DNA of 43,845 nt from an uncultured Myxococcales bacterium (GTDB lineage: Bacteria; Myxococcota_A; Polyangia; Polyangiales; Polyangiaceae), in assembly GCA_937902985.1 (NCBI GenBank), contig CALFNG010000311.1, forward strand, positions 1-43,845. Direction: 5' to 3'. Below, piece by piece: positions 25,196 through 33,315 of the stretch. The notes beneath the pieces are model-generated. The model saw nothing but the letters and a program-made list of their open reading frames with translations. It did not search any database and was not told the DNA's origin. A program made the translations under genes and the position numbers. Positions within the stretch are counted from its first letter, which is position 1; each line of letters begins with the position of its first letter.

Positions 25196-27925
25196 ATGGT
25201 TTGGCGAAGCGTGGTCCGGTGGTGGGGCGTCCTCTTCGCCTTGTCCAGTCTGGTGGTCGTGGCCTCGTGCGGGGGGGCGTCGTCGGACCTGTCGGCGCCT
25301 CCCGACGGATCGGTGACGTTCGACGGCCCGACCTTCGGATCGCTCGACGGGGGCGGCGTGTGCCCGTCGAGGTCGTGCGCCGATCTCGGCTACAGCTGCG
25401 GCTGGAACGGTGACGGGTGCAACGACACGCTCCAGTGCGGGACGTGCGCGTCGCCCAACTACTGCGGCGGCGGCGGCTTCAGCCAGTGCGGGGACGCACC
25501 GGCCTCCGGCGACGCGGGAACGGGCTGCACTCCGAAGACGTGCGCCAGCCTCGGCTACACGTGCGGCGTCAACGGCGACGGGTGCGGCGGGACGATCGAC
25601 TGCGGGGCCGGCTGTCCCTCGCCGACCTACTGCGGCGGCGGCGGCTTCAGCCGGTGCGGCGCCGGCACGTCTGCCTCGCCCGACGGCGGCCCGGTCTGCA
25701 CGCCGACCACGTGCGCGGCCCTCGGGTACACGTGCGGCTTCGCGGGGGACGGATGCGGAGGGGTCCTCGATTGTCGAACCGCGGGCGGCTGCCCATCCCC
25801 GACGTACTGCGGGGGCGGCGGCTTCAACGTGTGCGGTGGCAACGCGGGCCCCTCGGCCTGCACGCCACGAACATGCGCCAGCCAGGGCTTCACCTGCGGC
25901 CCGGCGGGCGACGGCTGCGGGAACGCGCTCGATTGTGGCGCCACCTGCCCCGCGGGCCAAGCCTGCGGAGCTGCGGGACAGCCCGGCGTCTGCGGGGTCG
26001 GCCCCACGTGCACCGGCCTCTGCGCGCAGCGAGCGACGTGCACGGCAGGGACGACGACGATCACGGGTACCGTGCGCGCCGCGATCTCGAGCTGGGTGCC
26101 GGCGAACACCGTGCCCGATCCGGTGCCCGGGGTGCTCGTCTACATCCCGAACGCGCCCGTGCAGCCCTTCGCGCCGGGCGTGCACTGCGGCACGTGCAGC
26201 GCGGACGTGTCGGGCGATCCACTCGTGTCCACGACGACGAGCTTCGACGGCACGTTCACCCTGACGAACGTGCCGGTCAGCAAGAACGGATCGGACGCCA
26301 TTCCGATCGTGATCCAGCTCGGCCGGTGGCGGCGACAGTTCTCCTTCGTCATCGCGACACCGTGCGCGCCAAACCAGGTGGGGACGCTCTCCATGCCGAG
26401 CGTCGAGAGCGCCACGAGCGACATCCCGCTGACGGCGATCTCGACGGGGGCCGTGGACACGCTCGAGTGCATCCTGCTCAAGATGGGCGTCGACCAGGGT
26501 CAATTCACGACGAATGTCGCGGCGTCGCTGGGCCGGATTCACCTTTACAGCGCGGGGCCTGGAACCGCGGACACGGACGGGCACGGGCCCGGCGCGTACA
26601 TTGCGGCGCCGAAGCATCAGGCGCAACCCGACGAGTCGACCCTGCTGGGGTCCGGGGCGGCCGGCCCGTCGAGCGGCGGCACGTACATGAACTACGACCA
26701 GATCATGCTGCCGTGCTGGGGTGCCGAGTACTTCAAGGCCGCGGGCCCCCTCGCCAACTTGGTGACGTACGCGCAGTCGGGCGGGCACTTCTTCGCGACC
26801 CACTTCAGCTACACGTGGCTCTTCCAGAACGATCTCTTCGCGAGCACCGCCCTCTGGGACGTCAACTCCGACACGAATCCGAACTACACACCCTTCACCG
26901 GGAACGTCAGTAGGTCCGTGCCTCCGCCCGTGGCCACGCCTCCGGGACTGTTCGTCGAGTGGCTCAACTACGTCGGAGCCCTCAACGGGTCGAATCCCGC
27001 GGCCGCGCCGCCGAACCCTGCGACGGTCACGATTCAAGCCGCCCGCCACGACGTCGACGGCGTCCTCGGCTCGTCCGTCGACTGGATCGACGGGACGGAT
27101 CCGAATCAATCGGGCGCGAGCGCCCGCACGCTCCTCCACTTCACGTTCGACGTGAACTCGTGCGGTCACGCCATCTTCAGCGACTTTCACGTCGTCAATC
27201 AGACGAACACGAACGGCGTCGTGTTTCCGCAGGAGTGCGACAAGGCGGCGCTGACGGCGCAAGGCCGCGTGCTCGAATACATGATCTGGAACCTGGCCTC
27301 GTGTGCAGGTGGAGCACCGCCGGCCGGCTGCACACCGCGGACGTGCGCGGACCAGCAGCTCACGTGCGGTCCTGCCGGCGATGGCTGCGGCGGCGCGCTG
27401 GATTGCGGCGTCTGTGCCGCCCCTCAGACGTGCGGCGGGGGCGGGGTCGCGGGTCAATGCGGCGGCGGGGGCGCGTGCGCGCCGTCGACGTGCGCCAGGG
27501 AGCAGATCGCGTGCGGTCCCGCGGGAGACGGCTGCGGCAATCTGCTGCAGTGCGGAGCGTGCGTGCCGCCCCAGACGTGTGGGGGCGGAGGCGTTCCCGG
27601 GCAGTGCGGAGGGGGGAACCTGTGCCACCCCGAGACCTGCGCCGACCAGAACGCGACGTGCGGCGTGACGGGCGACGGCTGCGGAGGCACGCTCGATTGC
27701 GGAACCTGCGTCGCCCCCATGACCTGCGGCGGGGGCGGGACGCCGAGCCAGTGCGGCGGGGGCGGCTCGTGCACGCCGCGAACGTGCGCGGACGAGGGCA
27801 TCGTATGCGGGCCGACTGGGGACGGCTGCGGCAATCTGATCCAGTGCGGTCCGTGCGTCGCGCCCCAGACGTGCGGTGGGGGCGGCGTGCCGGGCAAGTG
27901 CGGCGGAGGAGCGTATTCACGATGA
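25196..27925 (+). CDS. large Cys-rich repeat lipoprotein with eight CxxCA-CGGGG modules
   Basis: Starts at ATG 25196, eight bases after GGAG; leader FALSSLVVVASC makes it a lipoprotein of 909 residues. Four Cys-rich modules of about 45-50 residues lie at the N-terminus (about 25358-25995) and four at the C-terminus (about 27326-27915). Each follows C-x-P-x-x-C-A...CG...GDGCG...(L/I)xCG...C..P..(Y/T)CGGGG...CG, ideal for disulfides. The central 430 residues hold a carboxypeptidase-regulatory-like beta domain (TVRAAISSWVPANT...FDGTFTLTNVPVSK) and a domain with HFSYTWLFQNDLF, GGHFFATH and an SDFHVVNQ segment, resembling ThuA-like folds. It is probably an adhesin or surface structural protein. 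Similar myxobacterial proteins are sometimes mislabelled as tryptophan synthase alpha chain; nothing here supports that. Confidence 0.8.
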   Translation: MVWRSVVRWWGVLFALSSLVVVASCGGASSDLSAPPDGSVTFDGPTFGSLDGGGVCPSRSCADLGYSCGWNGDGCNDTLQCGTCASPNYCGGGGFSQCGDAPASGDAGTGCTPKTCASLGYTCGVNGDGCGGTIDCGAGCPSPTYCGGGGFSRCGAGTSASPDGGPVCTPTTCAALGYTCGFAGDGCGGVLDCRTAGGCPSPTYCGGGGFNVCGGNAGPSACTPRTCASQGFTCGPAGDGCGNALDCGATCPAGQACGAAGQPGVCGVGPTCTGLCAQRATCTAGTTTITGTVRAAISSWVPANTVPDPVPGVLVYIPNAPVQPFAPGVHCGTCSADVSGDPLVSTTTSFDGTFTLTNVPVSKNGSDAIPIVIQLGRWRRQFSFVIATPCAPNQVGTLSMPSVESATSDIPLTAISTGAVDTLECILLKMGVDQGQFTTNVAASLGRIHLYSAGPGTADTDGHGPGAYIAAPKHQAQPDESTLLGSGAAGPSSGGTYMNYDQIMLPCWGAEYFKAAGPLANLVTYAQSGGHFFATHFSYTWLFQNDLFASTALWDVNSDTNPNYTPFTGNVSRSVPPPVATPPGLFVEWLNYVGALNGSNPAAAPPNPATVTIQAARHDVDGVLGSSVDWIDGTDPNQSGASARTLLHFTFDVNSCGHAIFSDFHVVNQTNTNGVVFPQECDKAALTAQGRVLEYMIWNLASCAGGAPPAGCTPRTCADQQLTCGPAGDGCGGALDCGVCAAPQTCGGGGVAGQCGGGGACAPSTCAREQIACGPAGDGCGNLLQCGACVPPQTCGGGGVPGQCGGGNLCHPETCADQNATCGVTGDGCGGTLDCGTCVAPMTCGGGGTPSQCGGGGSCTPRTCADEGIVCGPTGDGCGNLIQCGPCVAPQTCGGGGVPGKCGGGAYSR
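25358..25995 (+). repeat. N-terminal block of four Cys-rich coding repeats
   Basis: Four in-frame units of roughly 135-160 bases each, sharing the sense of GDGCGG and TACTGCGGCGG-type DNA. They diverge at synonymous sites, so they are old rather than recent duplications. Confidence 0.7.
27326..27915 (+). repeat. C-terminal block of four Cys-rich coding repeats
   Basis: Four units encoding TCADQ...CGPAGDGCG...CGxC..PQTCGGGG..GQCG. They are closer to each other than to the N-terminal block, consistent with separate local expansion. Confidence 0.7.
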
Positions 27926-28043
27926 AAGGCGGCCGGCCGGCGCGGCGGATCGCCGACGCTGGGGGCCTCGTGAAGGTCCTGTGACCGCTCGACGAGGGGC
28001 CCGCGCTCGGCATCGGCGAAGCCGTGCAGCTCGCAGGGTTCGG

Positions 28044-28199
28044 TCAGACTGGCGCGCTGGCCGCAGAGGCCACGTAGTTGCAGTTGGACCCGTCGCGCGT
28101 CGGCGCGGCGACCGCCACGCCCAACACCTGGCCCACCTCTTCTTTCGTGAGGAGAGAGCACGGGTCCTTTCCCGTCGAGCCGCTGGCCGATTGCGACGC
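28044..28199 (-). pseudogene. fragment of a DUF3558-like lipoprotein domain
   Basis: The minus strand encodes STGKDPCSLLTKEEVGQVLG, VAVAAPTRDGSNCNYVASAA and a stop. The D-P-C-x-L-L-T-x-x-E-V-x-x-x-L-G start and S/N-C-x-Y end are typical of small secreted proteins with a DUF3558-like fold. An in-frame TAA (28202-28200) cuts it off upstream, and no signal peptide is present. About 51 residues remain. The surrounding stretch 27926-28295 holds nothing else recognisable. Confidence 0.4.
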
Positions 28200-28295
28200 T
28201 TACGCGCGCCGGACGGTCATGCGCTATGTACTCCCAAGATGCCACCGGCCGAGCGTGTCATCGCGGCGGCAGTGGGGTAAGGCTCGGGACACCCC

Positions 28296-29114
28296 ATGAT
28301 CCCGACGACGAACGTTCTGCGCATCCCCACGCGGCTCGGCGAGCTTTCGGTGAGGGAGCGAGGCGAAGGCGAACCGCTCGTCTTCTGGCACAGCCTGTTC
28401 GTCGACGGCGCGAGCTTCGACCGGGTGCTGCCGCACGTCTCCGCGGGGCGAAGAACGTTCGTCCTCGACGGCCCCGACCACGGGCGAAGCGGCGGACCGC
28501 CCGGGCGCACCCCTATGATCTCGAGGCGTGCGCCGACGCGGCTGTCGAGGTCATGGATGCGCTCTCGATTCGCTCCGCCGACTGGATTGGCAGCGCGTGG
28601 GGCGGGCACGTCGGCGCCGTCCTGGCTGCACGGCGCGCGGATCGAATCCGAAGCCTCGTGGCCATCGGCTCTCCGATGCAACCGCCGAGCGGTGTGGCCA
28701 AGCTGCGGCTCCTCGTTGGCCTCTTCGGCGTGACGGGCGCGCGGGGGCCCCGTGGCATCCGCGCTCCTCGGCGCGATGCTCGATCCCCGCACGCGGGCCA
28801 ACGATCCGGAGGCCGTTCGCTATGTGCTCGACGCCGTGAACCGGCCCCCGCGCCGCGGCATGCAGCGCGCGATGGCCTCGTTGATGCTCCGTCGCCCGAG
28901 CCTGCTCGATCGCCTCGAGCGCATCGACGTACCGACCTTGCTCATGACAGGCGACGACGCCATGTTGCCCATCGAGACCGCGCGCGAGCAGGCAGCCCGG
29001 ATACCGCGGGGCCGAGCGCTACACATTCCGGGCACGCGTCATTTGCCCGCGATGGAGGACGCGGCCACCACCGGCGCGGCGCTCGCGGCGTGGCTCGCTG
29101 AAGGCGGCCGCTAA
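28296..29114 (+). pseudogene. alpha/beta hydrolase, interrupted by two compensating frameshifts
   Basis: Frame one from ATG 28296 reads LGELSVRERGEGEPLVFWHSLFVDGASF and FVLDGPDHGRSGGPPGRT. Around 28500 it must shift to read AHPYDLEACADAAVEVMDAL, then WIGSAWGGHVGAVLAA (the nucleophile elbow appears as GSAWGG). Around 28745, in a GGGGGCCCC run, it returns to the first frame: ASALLGAMLDPRT...VPTLLMTGDDAMLPIETAREQAARIPRG and a HLPAMEDA His motif. All conserved alpha/beta-hydrolase features are present if the two shifts are undone. Either the gene is recently dead or the assembly carries two indels in G/C runs. The product would be a general esterase or hydrolase. Confidence 0.75.
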
Positions 29115-29140
29115 AGTAGCTCACCGGACGGTCACCCTCG

Positions 29141-29659
29141 CTACACGGCCTCTTGAACCGTCACGCGAACCATCTTCACCGGCGTGCGCGGGCGGTCGTC
29201 GCCGTCCGTCGGGGTCTTCTCGATCTTCGTCACGACGTCCATGCCGGAGACCACCTTGCCGAACACGGGGTGCTTCGAGCCGGGCGTGAACCAGTCGAGA
29301 TAGGCGTTGTGCACGGTGTTGACGAAGAACTGGCAACTCCCCGTGTTCGGGTCACCCGTGTTCGCCATCGACAGCGTGCCCGGCTCGTTCGAGAGCTTCG
29401 CGTCCGCGGGGTGTTCGTCTTTGATGGTGCCGTCCGGACCATCGCCCGTGCCGGCGTGCCGGCTCTTCGGATCCTTGCTGTGAGGACAGCCGAACTGGAG
29501 CATGAATCCGTTGATCACACGGTGGAAGTGCAGGCCGTCGTAGAAGCCGCTCTTCGCGAGCTTGACGAAGTTGCCCGCCGTGAGCGGCATCTTGTCCGCG
29601 AAGAGCTCGACGGTGATGTTGCCAAGGGACGTCTCGAGAATGGCGGTGGGGTTCGACAT
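29141..29659 (-). CDS. ppiB: cyclophilin-type peptidyl-prolyl cis-trans isomerase
   Basis: A 172-residue single cyclophilin domain without signal peptide, so cytoplasmic. It catalyses proline cis-trans isomerisation in protein folding. Visible family motifs are [13 protein letters not shown] (catalytic Arg 47, Phe 52, Gln 55), [18 protein letters not shown], and [13 protein letters not shown]. The size matches bacterial PpiB. It starts at ATG 29659 and converges with the broken hydrolase gene. Confidence 0.93.
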   Translation of the reverse strand: MSNPTAILETSLGNITVELFADKMPLTAGNFVKLAKSGFYDGLHFHRVINGFMLQFGCPHSKDPKSRHAGTGDGPDGTIKDEHPADAKLSNEPGTLSMANTGDPNTGSCQFFVNTVHNAYLDWFTPGSKHPVFGKVVSGMDVVTKIEKTPTDGDDRPRTPVKMVRVTVQEAV

Positions 29660-29731
29660 GGGGCCGGCAGACTAGCGCGAGGAGCGGCCGTGGCTCCAGG
29701 CGAGTCGTCGTGCGAGCGCGCGGACCGCGGG

Positions 29732-29970
29732 TCACTTGGCGATCTTCACGATGCCATCGCCAGTGGACCAGTAGACGCTCGTGGCGTCGGCGGCGATGCC
29801 GCTCGGATGGGTCTGCCCGGTGGCGATGAGCGTGACCGCTCCACCCCCGATCGGAGTCTTCGCGATCGCGCCCAGATCGCCGGCGGCCCAGTAGACGTTC
29901 GCCTCGTCGGTCGTGATGCCGAGGTTGCTGTTCCCCTGGGCGCTCGCGAGGACTTCGGAAGTCCCGCCCT
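29732..29970 (-). pseudogene. 3' fragment of a beta-propeller-like repeat protein
   Basis: The minus strand ends with NLGITTDEANVYWAAGDLGAI, PIGGGAVTLIATGQTHPSG and ADATSVYWSTGDGIVKIAK. Repeating blades of the form I-A-x-D-x-x-x-V-Y-W...G-x-I-x-x-x-x-x-x-G-G are common in large myxobacterial secreted repeat proteins. Only two blades remain; the homology ends at the dispersed 26-bp repeat at 29971, so the larger part has been lost. Confidence 0.5.
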
Positions 29971-29996
29971 CAACGTGGTCGGCGTTCCAGCGCGAC
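29971..29996. repeat. dispersed 26-bp repeat, copy 2
   Basis: Matches 4275-4300 at 25 of 26 bases (CAACGTGGTCGGCGT...GCGCGAC). It lies exactly where the beta-propeller fragment loses its homology. Confidence 0.75.
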
Positions 29997-30427
29997 CCGA
30001 ACGGGAAAGGCGTGGGGTGGGCGTTACGTTGCGTCCCCCGCGGTCCCTGACGCACGATGAAGCCTAGGATTTCCTACACGCTGATCTTCCGGCGATGAGT
30101 TGGCTGGTCTTCCTCTGGCGCGCGCCCCACGTTATCGCCGTCGTCCCCTGCCCGGACTGCGGGCGGGACGTCTTCGTGCGCTGGCCAGAGACGTGGGCTC
30201 GGTGCCGAATGTTCGGCGCAAGCACCCGGTGACGGTTGACTAGGTCAATACGGCGTGGGTGCTCACTCTCGAACCTTCGCGCCCTCACCAGGCTTGTGAT
30301 CGGGGGCCTGCGCTTTGTAGTAGGCCGTGGCGGCGCCACCCCCTGTGCCAACGTCGCGTGAGACAGTTCCCCCTGGAAACCTATGTGCCGATGGGCGGAG
30401 ACTGGACCGACGACCGTGCCGAAGCCG
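29997..30427. other. region between the repeat and the IS3 element; one weak small ORF
   Basis: About 430 bases. A 45-codon open frame at 30095-30232 (MSWLVFLWRAPHVIAVV...CPDCGRDVFVRWP) has a CxxC pair but no ribosome site and is doubtful. No inverted repeat clearly marking the left end of the IS3 element was seen. Confidence 0.35.
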
Positions 30428-30880
30428 ATGCCCGTGAGAGACCAAGAGAAGAGCCCGGAGAGCGAGCAGCGTGAGCGCGCTCGTAGCGCAGGCGGGAGCG
30501 CCGTGGAGACGATGCCGAGCCGACCTCGACGAACGTTCTCGGCGGCGGAGAAGCTGCGCATCGTGAAGCGAGCGGACGCCTGCCTGGCGAGCGGCCAGCG
30601 GGGTGCGCTGGAGGCGATGTTGCGCGAGGAGGGCATCTACAGCTCGCTGCTCTCGAGCTGGCGGACGCAGCTCGGAGCGAGGGAGCTCGGAGCTCTCGAG
30701 GCGCGCAAGCCAGGCCGCAAACCGAAGCTGGACGCCAAGGACAAGCGCAACGCCGAGCTGCTCAAACGCAACGCCCACCTTGAGCGCGAAGTGCACATCC
30801 TCAAGGCGCTGGTGACTCTCCAAAAAAAAGCGCACGAACTGCTGGGGATCGCCCTTCCGACGAACACCGAAGAGGAGTGA
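30428..30880 (+). CDS. IS3-family transposase OrfA
   Basis: From ATG 30428 (30512 is the alternative). The core reads RRTFSAAEKLRIVKRADACLASGQRGALEAMLREEG, followed by SWRTQL, the helix-turn-helix of IS3-type OrfA, and then a coiled-coil stretch (ELLKRNAHLEREVHILKALV) with a leucine-zipper-like heptad pattern. The stop overlaps the start of OrfB (TGATG). It binds terminal repeats and helps OrfB in the complete element, but its partner is broken here. Confidence 0.8.
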   Translation: MPVRDQEKSPESEQRERARSAGGSAVETMPSRPRRTFSAAEKLRIVKRADACLASGQRGALEAMLREEGIYSSLLSSWRTQLGARELGALEARKPGRKPKLDAKDKRNAELLKRNAHLEREVHILKALVTLQKKAHELLGIALPTNTEEE

Positions 30881-31240
30881 TGGACCTCATCGAAGAACTC
30901 GACGATCCGGCGGTCCCCATTCTCCGCGCGTGCGATGCGGTCGGAGTCAGTCGTGCGACGGTCTATCGGAACACGCGCCCTTCGCCGCCGCCGCCGTTGC
31001 ATTCGCGCGCGCCGAGCCCGCGACGACTCAGCGACGAGGAACGCGGTGCTGTGGTGGACGTCCTGCACAGTCCGGAGTTTGTCGACCAGCCGCCGCACGA
31101 GGTGTACGCCACGCTGCTCAGTCGCGGCGTCTACCTGGCCTCCGTCAGAACCATGTACCGGTTGCTCGCCGAGCGTGGTGAGACTCAGGAGCGGCGAAAC
31201 CAGCGACGGCCGATCGCGCACGCCAAGCCCTCGCTGACCG
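30880..31240 (+). pseudogene. IS3-family transposase OrfB, truncated before the catalytic domain
   Basis: Starts at ATG 30880 inside OrfA's stop. The preserved N-terminal region contains ACDAVGVSRATVYR, RRLSDEERGAVVDVLHSPEF and VYATLLSRGVYLASVRTMYRLL, standard for IS3 OrfB. It should go on from RRPIAHAKPSL to the DDE integrase core beginning with a PNQVWxWDIT motif, but homology ends near 31240. The element cannot transpose on its own. The stretch to 31348 has another short frame (IEEVKADAGRVPAEEGEV) of unknown origin. Confidence 0.8.
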
Positions 31241-31348
31241 TGCGGCTCGGCGCGGCGTCCTCGGCGCGATCGAAGAAGTCAAGGCGGACGCCGGTCGCGT
31301 GCCGGCTGAAGAGGGCGAAGTTCACGCCGCTCCCTCGGCCGCGGGCCG

Positions 31349-32422
31349 CTACGGAGGAGCCTCCTTTTCGCCGCCACGCAGCGGCGCGAGGCGCGCCTCG
31401 CGCACGTCACCGACGAGGGACTCGAGCACGTCCTCCAGCGTGACGATGCCGAGCGTCGTGCGATCGCTCGAGTCTCGGACGACGCCCATCTGGGCGCCGT
31501 CTTGCTGAAGGCGGCGGAGGATCACTTCCTGGGAGAGATCGCACGCGACCTTGGTCAAGGGCCGCCTCGCGTGCTCGAAGATGGCGTTGGACCTCCGGGA
31601 GCGGAGGAGCGGCCAGACGTCCTTCATGGCGACGATGCCGATCACCGAGTCCGGCCCGGCTTCGCAGAGCGGAAGACGGGCGTGCATGTTCACCTCGGCG
31701 ATACGGAGGTTTTCATCGAACGTGCGAGATCGCGAAATGTAATCGACGGCCTCGATGGGAACCATGATCTCTTCGGCGCGCTTGTCGGCAAACTCGAAGG
31801 CGCGCAGGATGATCTTGGCTTCTCCTTCCGTGATCACGCCGCCTTCCTGCGAATCGGAGAGGATCAGCTTGAGCTCGGATTCGGAGAGGGGTAGTGGCGG
31901 AGCGTTCGTGTGACCCAGGAGCCGCTGGATTGATCCGGCGAGTCTCGTGAGGAGTCGCGAGAGCGGCCCGAGCACGACGTGCGCGACGCGCAGCGGACCC
32001 GCGATCTTCAAGAGCAGGTGGTCGGCGCCCGCGATGGCGAGATTTTTCGGGACGAGCTCGCCCACCACCACCTGCAACATCGCGAAGAACCCAAAGGCGA
32101 GCGATGCGGCGACGCCATGCACGACGACATTCGACGCAGCCCTCGGCCAGAGACCCTGCATGAGTCGCGCGAACGCTCCTTCGCCGAGCCATCCGACCCC
32201 GAGGCTCGCGGCGGTAATCCCCACCTGGGTCGTCGCCAGGTAGTCGCTCACTCTGTCCACCAGAATGATCGCTTCCTTTGCCTGCTCCCTTCCCTCTCCG
32301 GCGAGCTCCTCGAGGCGCGTCCTTCGCACCCGGACCATCGCGAACTCCGCCGCGACGAGGGCGCCGTTCACGGCGACGAGGACCAAGGCAGCCACGAGGG
32401 CGAGAACGGGAGCCATACGCAC
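31349..32422 (-). CDS. CNNM/CorC-type hemolysin-family membrane protein
   Basis: A 357-residue protein of the DUF21-CBS family (bacterial CNNM/CorC, TlyC-like annotation). The N-terminal 180 residues form a DUF21 membrane region (LVAVNGALVAAEFAMVRVRRTRLEEL, TTQVGITAASLGVGWLGE, VVVGELVPKNLAI); a CBS pair follows (about 210-335: IMVPIEAVDYI...GIVAMKDVW and GAQMGVVRD...GIVTLEDVLESLVGDV). The usual C-terminal transporter-associated domain is missing. These proteins are linked to magnesium or cobalt export and bind nucleotides through the CBS domains. It is divergent from the P-type ATPase cassette, a context consistent with metal homeostasis. Confidence 0.9.
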   Translation of the reverse strand: MRMAPVLALVAALVLVAVNGALVAAEFAMVRVRRTRLEELAGEGREQAKEAIILVDRVSDYLATTQVGITAASLGVGWLGEGAFARLMQGLWPRAASNVVVHGVAASLAFGFFAMLQVVVGELVPKNLAIAGADHLLLKIAGPLRVAHVVLGPLSRLLTRLAGSIQRLLGHTNAPPLPLSESELKLILSDSQEGGVITEGEAKIILRAFEFADKRAEEIMVPIEAVDYISRSRTFDENLRIAEVNMHARLPLCEAGPDSVIGIVAMKDVWPLLRSRRSNAIFEHARRPLTKVACDLSQEVILRRLQQDGAQMGVVRDSSDRTTLGIVTLEDVLESLVGDVREARLAPLRGGEKEAPP

Positions 32423-32686
32423 ACCAGAGTACGTTGGACGTCGCGCCCGCGCTCGAGTCTCGTGTCTTCAACGTACGTACGGCTGCGACGCGTGCCGTGC
32501 TCGGCTCGTCGGAGCGGCCGAGCTGCAAGGCGAATGCGACCATCCCGACGAGGAGCGCCGCGATGACGGCGGTCCATGCCCTCTGCTCGCTGCGGGTTAT
32601 GCGATTTTACGCCACCTTAATGGACGACGTCTTATGGAAGGGTGCAGCGACATACGTCGACACTCAGAACCAACGAGGAGATAGTT
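32423..32686. promoter_or_regulatory. divergent promoter region of the ATPase cassette
   Basis: 264 bases between the CNNM gene and the cassette. The part from 32595 to 32686 is AT-richer (TTATGCGATTTTACGCCACCTTAATGG) than the flanking genes, so the cassette promoter is probably there. On the minus strand TAVIAALLVGMVAFALQLGRS could encode a membrane helix without a complete gene. Confidence 0.4.
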
Positions 32687-32974
32687 ATGAACAAGGAAAC
32701 GGCAGGGCACAGCCAGAAGTCGGCCCCCATCCACAAGGTGGCGCGCAAGCATGATGACGCGGCATCCATGACGGTCGAAGGCTTGTTGCCGACCGGTTCG
32801 TGGCAGCGCATCGCAGCCGGCGTCGCAGCAGCAGCGGGCGGGGGCCTGCTTGCTGCTGCCGTCGTCGGAGTGGGACCGGCCGCGCTCGCTGGGGCGGCGG
32901 CCTACCTCGCGTACCGCGGGCTGAGTGAACAACGAAAGGACCATGCGGTCGGACACGACGGGGACAAGGCGTGA
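32687..32974 (+). CDS. small Ala/Gly-rich membrane protein, cassette gene 1
   Basis: A 95-residue protein beginning at ATG 32687, seven bases after AGGAG. The N-terminal 35 residues are polar (His/Lys-rich); residues about 40-72 are one long Ala/Gly-rich hydrophobic segment (AAGVAAAAGGGLLAAAVVG...GAAAYLAYRG) with glycine-zipper spacing that favours helix packing; the C-terminus is charged (EQRKDHAVGHDGDKA). I do not recognise a family. Location at the head of the ATPase cassette suggests a membrane accessory or metal-binding (His-containing) role. Confidence 0.7.
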   Translation: MNKETAGHSQKSAPIHKVARKHDDAASMTVEGLLPTGSWQRIAAGVAAAAGGGLLAAAVVGVGPAALAGAAAYLAYRGLSEQRKDHAVGHDGDKA

Positions 32975-33033
32975 CAAACGCAGTAGTCCGAGTCAAACAC
33001 GCGCCGACGATTTCGGCGTGACAGGAGATGATT

Positions 33034-33315
33034 ATGGACTCGAACATCAAGTCGGCACTCACATTCGGCGTCGGATTTGTCGGCGGCTGGGCCGCCAGAA
33101 GTCTCTCGGACTCCCCCCAAAGTGTTGGCGTGAAGCTTCTGGAGATCGCGATGACCGCCAAGGAGAGGGTAAGCCGCTGGGCCGCAGTCGAGGGCGAGCG
33201 TCTGGAAGACATGCTGGCAGAGGCTCGCTCGAGAGTTGAGCTGGACATCTCCGGCCCGAATGGGGCTACGAGCGGATCTGAGCACGAGGCTCGGACGCCG
33301 AACGAGGAAGCGTGA
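33034..33315 (+). CDS. small protein with hydrophobic N-terminus, cassette gene 2
   Basis: A 93-residue protein from ATG 33034 with an AGGAG ribosome site almost identical to that of gene 1. The N-terminus has a short Gly-rich hydrophobic helix (SALTFGVGFVGGWAARSL), followed by a long amphipathic helix (LLEIAMTAKERVSRWAAVEGERLEDMLAEARSRV) and an acidic tail. It resembles small DUF5132-type proteins found next to HMA-like genes, a tentative comparison. Its stop overlaps the next start (GTGA). Confidence 0.65.
   Translation: MDSNIKSALTFGVGFVGGWAARSLSDSPQSVGVKLLEIAMTAKERVSRWAAVEGERLEDMLAEARSRVELDISGPNGATSGSEHEARTPNEEA

Noticed and set aside
24614-27628. A 1000-codon open frame opposite the Cys-rich lipoproteins
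   Set aside because: Composition is Arg/Ala/Gly-dominated, no recognisable domain, and both plus-strand genes beneath it have signal peptides and ribosome sites.
25358-27915. Labelling the Cys-repeat protein as tryptophan synthase alpha chain
   Set aside because: Similar myxobacterial proteins carry this name in databases, but no TIM-barrel or active-site residues are visible; the repeats are extracellular disulfide modules.
25358-27915. CRISPR array
   Set aside because: The regularly spaced repeats are in-frame protein-coding modules with diverged sequences, not identical short repeats with spacers. No other array was seen.
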